From Halolamina sp. CBA1230 (GTDB lineage: Archaea > Halobacteriota > Halobacteria > Halobacteriales > Haloferacaceae): 64,000 bases of DNA. The notes beneath the pieces are model-generated. The model did no database searches. It was not told the origin of the DNA and saw nothing but the letters and a program-made list of their open reading frames with translations. Position 1 is the stretch's first letter, and every line of letters begins with the position of its first letter. Below are positions 58,416-64,000 of this stretch, piece after piece. Location of the stretch: NCBI RefSeq assembly GCF_002025255.2, contig NZ_CP054587.1, positions 1,550,001 to 1,614,000 of the forward strand. The letters are read 5' to 3'. Made by a program: the position numbers and the translations under genes.

Positions 58416-59285
58416 CTACTCGGTCGCGGGCCGCGGCCCCGCCGCGATGGATCGCACGCCCGTCACGCCGACCGCCCGTGACCGCCAGCCCTCGCCCGCG
58501 TTGGCGAGCAGCGATCCCGACTCAGTGGCGGCGACGACAGCCGCGTCGGTGTAGGCGAAATCGACGATCCGGTCGCCGGTGGGCAGCTCGAGTTCGGCCC
58601 ACTCGCCGCCCCCGGTCGAACGCCCGAGGACCGTCCCGTCAGCCGCCACCGCGTGCGCCCGTTCGCCGTCGGTCGCGACGGTCTCGTGTGCCGCCTCACG
58701 GGCGAGCATCCAGCCGTTGCCGAGTTCGTACAGCCCCTCGCCGGTCGCCGCCAGCGGCGCGCCGCGGGCCGCCACGTCCCGGGCGTCGTCGAGGCCGGCG
58801 TGGTCGACTCCCGCCGCGGTGATTCGGTGAACGCCGTCCGCGGCGGCGACGAGCCGACCGTCGAGCGTGCGGGCGTCGTCGACGACTCCGAGGTCGGTCC
58901 AATCGGCCGCCTCAGGGGACGACTCGGGGTCGAACCCCTCGTCGGGGATCTGGAGCCGTGCGATCCGCCCCGACTCGTCGACGGCGACGACCGAGAGCTC
59001 GGGTCCGTCGACGACCGAGACCGCTGTCGCCAGGCCGAACGCCGTCTCGTGGAGGCGGTCCGGGTCGGCGTCGGGGGCGACCAGCAGCGACTCGTCGGCC
59101 GCGACCGCGAGCGTTCCATCGGGGCCGACCGCGACATCGCGGGCGGTTCCCCGACGGGCGAGGCCGAACTCCCCCACGGCGTCGTCGGAGAGCTGGGCGA
59201 CCACCAGCCCCTGCTCGGCGGCGACGAACACCGGCGTCGGCGGCGCGGCGTCGTCGTACACGCGTTTCTCCCTGATGGTGGGCAT
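58416..59285 (-). CDS. Beta-propeller-like protein (HVO_0234 type)
   Basis: A 289-aa protein built of repeated about 40-residue beta units: 'PPTPVFVAAEQGLVVAQLSD', 'ARDVAVGPDGTLAVAADESL', 'PELSVVAVDESGRIARLQIP' and 'AAVVAATESGSLLANAGEGW'. The layout fits a beta-propeller and the haloarchaeal HVO_0234 family, as I recall it. No signal peptide, so it is cytoplasmic. It may be a protein-binding scaffold. ATG 59283-59285, upstream of prs by about 55 nt. Confidence 0.8.
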   Translation of the reverse strand: MPTIREKRVYDDAAPPTPVFVAAEQGLVVAQLSDDAVGEFGLARRGTARDVAVGPDGTLAVAADESLLVAPDADPDRLHETAFGLATAVSVVDGPELSVVAVDESGRIARLQIPDEGFDPESSPEAADWTDLGVVDDARTLDGRLVAAADGVHRITAAGVDHAGLDDARDVAARGAPLAATGEGLYELGNGWMLAREAAHETVATDGERAHAVAADGTVLGRSTGGGEWAELELPTGDRIVDFAYTDAAVVAATESGSLLANAGEGWRSRAVGVTGVRSIAAGPRPATE

Positions 59286-59329
59286 GGCCGGGGGTCCGTT
59301 CCCGGCCGGGAAAAGCGGTGCCCTCTCTA

Positions 59330-59488
59330 CTATTGTGTTATTGACTCTTCGGTCTCCTCTGAGCTCTCCGATAATCCACGAAGGATCTCGTTGATAGTCT
59401 CGCGGTATCCCTCGGGTATCTGACTGTACTCTTCCTCACCGTACGCTTCCGATTGGGTGAAGAAATCTTCCAGCGTGGGTTCACTCAT
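59330..59488 (-). CDS. 52-aa acidic small protein coupled to the DUF1102-like gene
   Basis: From ATG 59486-59488 to TAG 59330-59332: 'MSEPTLEDFFTQSEAYGEEE', then 'YSQIPEGYRETINEILRGLS', then 'ESSEETEESITQ'. The ATG overlaps the TGA of the secreted protein gene (ATGA), so they are translationally coupled. It has no signal peptide or membrane segment, so it must act inside the cell, perhaps as a regulator or a chaperone for its partner. No family is recognised. Confidence 0.65.
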   Translation of the reverse strand: MSEPTLEDFFTQSEAYGEEEYSQIPEGYRETINEILRGLSESSEETEESITQ

Positions 59489-60030
59489 GATGTGGCCTCC
59501 GCGACGATGTCGATCGTTCCGTCGATACTGGGACCTGAAGTGGTTCCGTCCCCGATGCTAGCGATCACGACGTGGAACACCTCCGCGTCACCCACACCGA
59601 GAGTGAACGTTCCGGGGAACGTCGTGCTGGGAACGAGTAGCGCCAACAGGATATCTCCGCTGTTCGTGTCGAAGAACGTTAACGGGGATATTGTCACGTT
59701 TACCTCTTGAGTTCCATTATTCTGGACCTCGAATACCGACTCGAACCACGTGATAGCGTCCGAATTGACTCCGGTTCCACCGGAGATGCTGCTACCGATG
59801 TTGCCGTTGTTTCCCGTGAAATCGAGCGTGAGATCGCCGTCAGTCACGTCCGCGTAGGCACCGTTCGGACCCGACGCAGGGACGAGACCGAGATACGCGC
59901 TCGCGTCTCCAGCCACGTTAACGTTGATACCACGGTCCGCTTGGACACCGCTGAAGGCACCGGTCCCGGCGGTTAAAGCCCCGCCAGCTGTGAGCGTGCC
60001 GAGTAGCGAGAGCATATATCTTCGTTTCAT
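59485..60030 (-). CDS. Secreted DUF1102-like protein
   Basis: A 181-aa exported protein. The N-terminus 'MKRRYMLSLLGTLTAGGALT' is a Tat-type signal, and 'AGTGAFSGVQADRGINVNVA' is the mark of the haloarchaeal DUF1102 family; many carry GTGAFS. The mature beta-rich domain ('SDAITWFESVFEVQNNGTQE') is like the camelysin/TasA type that forms cell-surface fibres, which is inference. Base composition is less GC-rich than the surroundings, suggesting transfer. A paralogue lies 59 nt upstream. Confidence 0.82.
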   Translation of the reverse strand: MKRRYMLSLLGTLTAGGALTAGTGAFSGVQADRGINVNVAGDASAYLGLVPASGPNGAYADVTDGDLTLDFTGNNGNIGSSISGGTGVNSDAITWFESVFEVQNNGTQEVNVTISPLTFFDTNSGDILLALLVPSTTFPGTFTLGVGDAEVFHVVIASIGDGTTSGPSIDGTIDIVAEATS

Positions 60031-60089
60031 TGACCTGATAACCTGTTTAAAATCGAGTATAAGGGACTACTTGATGGCAGTAGTCCTAT

Positions 60090-60707
60090 TTACGCCTCGG
60101 TGTAGATCGTCACTTCACCACTCACGGACCAGTCGCTCGGGTCGTCGATGGCCGGCCAATCCGAACCACCCCCAGAGTTTGTGACTTCTCGCGTGTCGAT
60201 CTCCACGCCGACTGTCTTGTTCTGACCAGCACCGACTGGAACACCAATCTTCTTTTCGCCCTCAGCAGCCGAGTCTTCTTCGCCGTCTTCGAGCGTTTTT
60301 CGTCCACCGGTTTCGGTAGTGTAGAAGCGAATCCGATCCTGTGCCTCCTGAGACAACTCCTCGTCATCGATATGGAGGTTAACTTCCTGCGTTCCCTCGT
60401 TAATAATCATAAACACTTCGTCGAACCGACTGATCGCGTCAGCGTTGACACCGCTCCCACTGTGGCTCGTCGCACTAGAGTCGAACGTAAGACTCAGCTG
60501 ATTACCGGTTTCGCCCGGCCCATCTGCGTACTCTCCGTTCTCGAGGGTGTCAGGGGCCTTCATTTGGAGGTACGCACTTGCGTCACCAGCGACTTCCACC
60601 GAGATATCACGATCCGCCTGCACGCCCGAAAACGCACCAGTACCCATTGCAGCTGCCCCGCCGGCAGCGAGCGATCCGAGTCCGATCACGAACTTGCGTC
60701 GTTCCAT
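60090..60707 (-). CDS. Secreted DUF1102-like protein, paralogue
   Basis: A 205-aa exported protein with a clear Tat motif ('MERRKFVIGLGSLAAGGAAA') and the same 'MGTGAFSGVQADRDISVEVA' boundary as its neighbour. The mature domain has 'NADAISRFDEVFMIINEGTQ', 'EVNLHIDDEELSQEAQDRIR' and 'TVGVEIDTREVTNSGGGSDW'. A 24-residue charged insert ('TLEDGEEDSAAEGEKKIG') sets it apart from the shorter paralogue. Both are probably exported folded. The promoter would lie in the 450-nt gap upstream, where no gene is seen. Confidence 0.83.
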   Translation of the reverse strand: MERRKFVIGLGSLAAGGAAAMGTGAFSGVQADRDISVEVAGDASAYLQMKAPDTLENGEYADGPGETGNQLSLTFDSSATSHSGSGVNADAISRFDEVFMIINEGTQEVNLHIDDEELSQEAQDRIRFYTTETGGRKTLEDGEEDSAAEGEKKIGVPVGAGQNKTVGVEIDTREVTNSGGGSDWPAIDDPSDWSVSGEVTIYTEA

Positions 60708-61159
60708 GGTTATCTCACCTGTGTTCGCGCACCCCCGAAACCTGGCCGTTCAGGTCGGGAGCGCTCGGATAAGCCATATGCAGGGTGATACTTGGTTATG
60801 AGATCCTCGACATGTTGGCGGGGTTGGCTCGATGGATCGTAGTGCCTGATCGCTGGACGACAGGCCACTCTCGTCGCCGCCGCCGAGGGGAGCATGATGT
60901 GCTGAACCGGCGCGAAGGGGCCGCTCGATGCACTCCACAGCCGTAGGCTGAGTTCGAAGACGCAGACAGCTACACAGTTAGGTAGGTCCGAACGCCCATC
61001 AACGACTCCGTTCGCGGACGACGAGGGGAGCCATCTCCTCTCACCATACGGGCAGAAGAGGTTAACTATCTAACTAATTTATGGTACTCTATCACACACG
61101 TACTGGCGAAACTCGCCGGTTCCGAGGTGGGGGGAGATCCGGACTGAGAGGGCCGAAAG
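60708..61159. other. Intergenic region without recognisable gene
   Basis: 452 nt between the divergent secreted-protein and winged-helix genes. Short frames exist on both strands but none has a convincing start, composition or motif. An AT-rich TTAACTATCTAACTAATTTA tract at about 61062-61081 may be a promoter, though it lies some 80 nt before the next ATG. Nothing else is supported. Confidence 0.6.
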
Positions 61160-61747
61160 ATGATGTCAATCACTACCACCGACAACGAGTCGCACTCTGC
61201 GGGAGAGGAGCTGTCCGAAGACGACGTCTTCGAGATGCTCTCGAACCGGCGGCGACGCTACGTCATCCACGCGCTCAAACACGCGGAGGAGCCGGTCGAG
61301 GTCTCGGAACTCTCGCGGGACGTCACGGCGTGGGAGCGCGGCATCAACCCGGCCGACGTGGCGTACGACGACCGGCGGAACGTGTACAGCACGCTCAAGC
61401 GCACCCACCTGCCGAAACTGGCGGAGCAGGAGGTCGTGACCGTCAGCGAGGACCCCTGTCTCGTCGAACCCACGCCCGCACTGGAGAGTTTGGACGTCTA
61501 CGTGGAGGTACTCAGCAGCCAGGAGATCCCGTGGAGCCTCTACTACGTCGGGCTCGCGTGCGTCGCCGCCGCGCTCCTACTCGCGATCAGTACCGGGACG
61601 CCACCCTTCGCAGCGCTCGATCCGGCCGACATCGCGGTGTTCGTCACGACCGCCTTCGGCGTCTCGGCCGTCATCCACTACCTCGTCGGTCGGCGCGCGC
61701 GCCTCGGCAGTACGGAGAAACCGCCCGAACTCCGGAAACGCGAGTGA
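61160..61747 (+). CDS. Winged-helix protein with two C-terminal membrane helices (DUF7344-like)
   Basis: A 195-aa protein. The N-terminal winged helix reads 'LSEDDVFEMLSNRRRRYVIH', 'EEPVEVSELSRDVTAWERGI' and 'NVYSTLKRTHLPKLAEQEVV', a pattern widespread in haloarchaeal regulators. Two membrane helices end the protein: 'SLYYVGLACVAAALLLAIST' and 'IAVFVTTAFGVSAVIHYLVG'. A membrane-tethered regulator is inferred. Two adjacent ATGs at 61160 and 61163 make the start vary by one residue. Confidence 0.85.
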   Translation: MMSITTTDNESHSAGEELSEDDVFEMLSNRRRRYVIHALKHAEEPVEVSELSRDVTAWERGINPADVAYDDRRNVYSTLKRTHLPKLAEQEVVTVSEDPCLVEPTPALESLDVYVEVLSSQEIPWSLYYVGLACVAAALLLAISTGTPPFAALDPADIAVFVTTAFGVSAVIHYLVGRRARLGSTEKPPELRKRE

Positions 61748-61765
61748 GACGCAGCGGCGGGGGCG

Positions 61766-62485
61766 CTACCGGGAACGGAGCCGCGTGACCAGTTCCGCGA
61801 GCGTCTCGAGGTCGTACTGCCCGGGCGCGGTGGCCTCCTCAGCATGAACCGGCGCGTACCCGATCTTCGAGCCGTACAGCGGCGCGACCGCGCGGGTGTG
61901 CCGCCCGACCTCGCCCATCGCCATCGTCGCCACGTGCTCGCCCGCGGCGTCGACGGCGTGGGTCGCCGAGAGCAGCGCCAGCGCGTCCTCCCGGTCCGTG
62001 GCGGTCACGGCCAGTTTCCCCACGTCGCCGGCCGACGCGGCCGCCGAGAGCAGCGCGGCCATCGTCCGCTCCGACGGCGTTCGCTCGAAGTCGTGGACCG
62101 AGACGACCACCGCGACGCCGAGCGACTCGGCCGCCTCGGCTACCGCCACCGCGCGTTCGGAGCGCCGCAGCGCCGCGAGTTCGAGATCCACGGCCGCGAC
62201 GGCGTCGTTGCCCAGCGCGGCGTCGAGCGCGTCGAGGCGGGCAGTCTCCGCGGCTTCGCTGCTCCCGTCGGTCTCGCCGCCCTCCCACGCGGGCCGGTTG
62301 GTCACGAGCAGCGGGAGGTCGCCGTCGTACGCCGCCAGCTGCTCGACGGGGTCGGCCGCGAGATCCATCCGGAACTCCACGAGGTCGGCGACGCCGCGGG
62401 CCGCCCGCTCGTCCGCGAGGTCGGCGGTGGCGGCGACGAGGGTGAACGAGTCGAACACGGACGGGCAGTCGAGCCGAGGAACCAT
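61766..62485 (-). CDS. aroD: 3-dehydroquinate dehydratase, type I
   Basis: Third step of the shikimate route: 3-dehydroquinate to 3-dehydroshikimate through a Schiff base. The 239-aa enzyme has 'VADLVEFRMDLAADPVEQLA', the general base His in 'VVVSVHDFERTPS', and Schiff-base Lys in 'DVGKLAVTATDRED'. 'YDGDLPLLVTNRPAWEGG' and 'SKIGYAPVHAEEATAPGQYD' are further active-site elements. The start is ATG 62483-62485; the longer frame enters the opposite-strand BtuF-like gene. They diverge with a 54-nt gap. Confidence 0.93.
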   Translation of the reverse strand: MVPRLDCPSVFDSFTLVAATADLADERAARGVADLVEFRMDLAADPVEQLAAYDGDLPLLVTNRPAWEGGETDGSSEAAETARLDALDAALGNDAVAAVDLELAALRRSERAVAVAEAAESLGVAVVVSVHDFERTPSERTMAALLSAAASAGDVGKLAVTATDREDALALLSATHAVDAAGEHVATMAMGEVGRHTRAVAPLYGSKIGYAPVHAEEATAPGQYDLETLAELVTRLRSR

Positions 62486-62539
62486 ACCGGTTCGGGGTAG
62501 CCGGGGAGTATTTCCCCCGTCGGCCCCGATCGACGCTAG

Positions 62540-63280
62540 ATGCGACTCGTCTCGCTGGCCCCCAGCGCGACCGCGACGCTTTCGGCGATGGACGCCGGCG
62601 ACGATCTGGTCGGGGTGACCCACCACTGCGACCTCTCGGATGTCGACGGCAACTCGGAACGCGTCGGCGGCTGGCTCAACGCGGATCTCGACGCCGTCGC
62701 GGCGCTTTCCCCAGATCTCGTCCTCACCAGCGACGCGCTCCAGCGCGAGACGCGCGACGCCCTCCGGGAACGCGGGCTGGCCGTCCACCACGCCGAACCC
62801 GGGACGCTCGACGAGGCCATCGAGAGCTTCGCCGACCTCGGGCGCGCGGTGGGCGAGGCGACCGCGGGCGCGGACCTGGCCGCCGACGCGCGCGAGCGGC
62901 TCCAGTCCGTGCGCGAGGCCGTCGCCGACGAACCGCGGCCGACGGTGTACTGCGAGGAGTGGGCCGACCCGCCGATGGCGGCGGGGAACTGGGTCCCGGA
63001 AGCGGTCGACGCCGCCGGCGGCGAGTACCCCTTCGCCGACCCGGGCGAACGCTCCGCCGAGGTGGCTCTGGAGGCGGTGACGGCCGCGAACCCCGACCAC
63101 GTGATCCTCCACCCCTGCGGGAAAGGTGATCGCGCCGACCCCGAGGCGTTCCGGGAGCGAGGCTGGGAGCTCGCCGCCGAGGTCCACGTCGTCGACGACT
63201 CGCTACTGAACCAACCGAGCCCGAACCTGGTCACCGGGGTCGAGCGGCTGGCGGGGGTCCTGCACGGCGTCGACGCGTAG
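62540..63280 (+). CDS. BtuF-like cobalamin/Fe-chelate binding-fold protein without signal peptide
   Basis: A 246-aa protein with the periplasmic-binding fold of BtuF/TroA: 'RLVSLAPSATATLSAMDAGD', 'LVGVTHHCDLSDVDGN', 'LDAVAALSPDLVLTSDALQR', 'RPTVYCEEWADPPMAAGNWV' and 'PDHVILHPCGKGDRADPEAF'. Unlike transport proteins, it has no signal peptide or lipobox, so it would be cytosolic, as in similar archaeal proteins. Cobalamin or haem binding is inferred. No ABC genes adjoin it. ATG 62540. Confidence 0.88.
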   Translation: MRLVSLAPSATATLSAMDAGDDLVGVTHHCDLSDVDGNSERVGGWLNADLDAVAALSPDLVLTSDALQRETRDALRERGLAVHHAEPGTLDEAIESFADLGRAVGEATAGADLAADARERLQSVREAVADEPRPTVYCEEWADPPMAAGNWVPEAVDAAGGEYPFADPGERSAEVALEAVTAANPDHVILHPCGKGDRADPEAFRERGWELAAEVHVVDDSLLNQPSPNLVTGVERLAGVLHGVDA

Positions 63281-63282
63281 GG

Positions 63283-63480
63283 CTACGACAGCGTCCAGAG
63301 CGACCCGGCGACGCCCACGCCGACCGCGAGCGCGGCGATGCTCCCGACCCCGCCGTCGGCGCGGACGAGCAGCGGGATCGCGATCCCGGCGAGCGTGAAC
63401 TGGAGGAGGATCACCAGGCGCTTCAGGTCGTACAGCATCGCGGCACGGAACTCGGCGCTATCGTCGATGTTGGGGGACAT
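63283..63480 (-). CDS. Small membrane protein
   Basis: A 65-aa protein with a charged N-terminus ('MSPNIDDSAEFRAAMLYDLK') and two hydrophobic helices ('LVILLQFTLAGIAIPLLV' and 'IAALAVGVGVAGSLWTLS'), split by 'RADGGVGS'. ATG 63478-63480. Its stop is 2 nt from that of the BtuF-like gene, so they converge. No family is recognised. Confidence 0.65.
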   Translation of the reverse strand: MSPNIDDSAEFRAAMLYDLKRLVILLQFTLAGIAIPLLVRADGGVGSIAALAVGVGVAGSLWTLS

Positions 63481-63557
63481 TGGGGTGTGGGTGGTCCGTC
63501 AGGACCGTAAATTCCGCGACCGAAACCGATACGCCCGCCGCGCCGCCGCTCTCGGGT

Positions 63558-64000
63558 ATGCGAATCGCCGTCGGCAGCGGGAACCCGGTGAAGCGTCGCG
63601 CGGTCGAAGCCGCCGTCGCGGGGACACTCGATAGTCCCGAGATCGAGGCGGTGGCGGTCGATTCTGGCGTCTCCGAGCAGCCGACCGGACAGGAGGAGAC
63701 CGTCGCGGGCGCGCAGAACCGCGCGCGGAACGCGCTCGCCGCGGGCGACTACGACCTCGGCGTCGGCCTGGAGGGTGGCGTCGCGGAGGTTTCTGGTGTT
63801 GATGGGTTGTTCCTGATCATGTGGGTCGCCGTGACCGACGGCGAGGCGGTGGGACTCGGCAGCGGGCCGTCGTTCCGCCTCCCGGCGTCGATCGGTGACC
63901 GCGTGGCCGCGGGCGAGGAGCTCGGGCCGGTGATGGACGACGTGCTCGGGGAGGAGGGGGTGGCGGAGAAGCAAGGCGCCGCGGGCGCGCTGTCCGATGG
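63558..64000 (+). CDS. DUF84 / inosine-xanthosine triphosphatase-like protein (3' end outside window)
   Basis: The first 147 residues of a YjjX/DUF84-type NTPase that hydrolyses ITP and XTP and so guards the nucleotide pool. Motifs: 'RIAVGSGNPVKRRAVEAAVA' N-terminus, 'VDSGVSEQPTGQEETVAGAQ', 'RARNALAAGDYDLGVGLEGG' and the later 'FRLPASIGDRVAAGEELG'. ATG 63558 directly precedes the conserved 'IAVGSGNP'. The window ends before the C-terminus, so completeness cannot be judged. Confidence 0.9.
   Translation, partial: MRIAVGSGNPVKRRAVEAAVAGTLDSPEIEAVAVDSGVSEQPTGQEETVAGAQNRARNALAAGDYDLGVGLEGGVAEVSGVDGLFLIMWVAVTDGEAVGLGSGPSFRLPASIGDRVAAGEELGPVMDDVLGEEGVAEKQGAAGALSD

Noticed and set aside
62486-63187. 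Long N-terminal extension of AroD in the same frame
   Set aside because: It lies antisense to the BtuF-like gene, and AroD homologues start near the ATG at 62485.
1-64000. tRNA or rRNA genes
   Set aside because: No cloverleaf with a GGTTCRAAT-type arm and no rRNA-like tract was recognised by eye; a tRNAscan run would be decisive.

Overview
The window is a haloarchaeal chromosome segment. It is very GC-rich, its proteins are strongly acidic, and its genes are archaeal: a TFB, an archaeal MCM, RPA with its partner, geranylgeranylglyceryl phosphate synthase, archaeal-type AspRS, a Tfx-family regulator and HVO-type conserved proteins. Many genes look leaderless, with a TATA-like box about 25 nt before the start codon. 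The genus cannot be fixed from sequence alone.

Layout. 1-4.5 kb: a halocyanin-like lipoprotein cut by the window edge, then topA with an intein. 4.5-6.4 kb: a plastic pocket with a frameshifted PemK/MazF-type toxin beside a winged-helix gene, a DUF433/DUF5615 toxin-antitoxin-like pair, a methyltransferase 3' remnant and a 31-nt tandem repeat. 6.4-13 kb: lipid synthesis, aspS (followed by two extra degenerate copies of its own 3' end and an AT-rich pocket with a 51-aa membrane peptide), a CBS/CorC membrane protein, redox proteins and a Sua5/YrdC protein. 13-17 kb: a stand-alone Cas4-like nuclease and a bioYMN biotin ECF transporter preceded by a BirA-type operator. 17-30 kb: a membrane-anchored HdrD-like Fe-S oxidoreductase, a radical SAM protein and many small conserved genes. 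30-41 kb: acyl-CoA dehydrogenase, an Hsp20, an RPA operon, a permease and a mannose-1-phosphate guanylyltransferase. 41-43 kb: an IS605-type element with a dead TnpA and an intact TnpB. 43-56 kb: a MATE transporter, mcm interrupted by two inteins, and a largely uncharacterised block holding an HTR-like protein, coiled-coil protein, MinD ATPase, TFB and a P-loop-deviant ParA-like protein. 56-64 kb: HIT, UDG, Prs, a beta-propeller protein, two secreted DUF1102-like proteins, AroD, a BtuF-like protein and a partial DUF84 NTPase.

The most unusual signals are these. (1) An intergenic repeat occurs as two full copies (about 21.4-21.8 kb and 31.8-32.1 kb) and one partial copy (about 17.2 kb). It has inverted termini, and its two internal hairpins differ between copies by compensatory changes that keep pairing. 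(2) Three inteins sit in two DNA-processing genes, each with LAGLIDADG motifs and extra HTH-like segments. (3) The 3' ends of aspS and of an acyl-CoA dehydrogenase gene are repeated downstream, as expected of old integration events. (4) Several single-base indels break accessory genes (toxin, DUF3800, TnpA). No tRNA, rRNA or CRISPR array was recognised.
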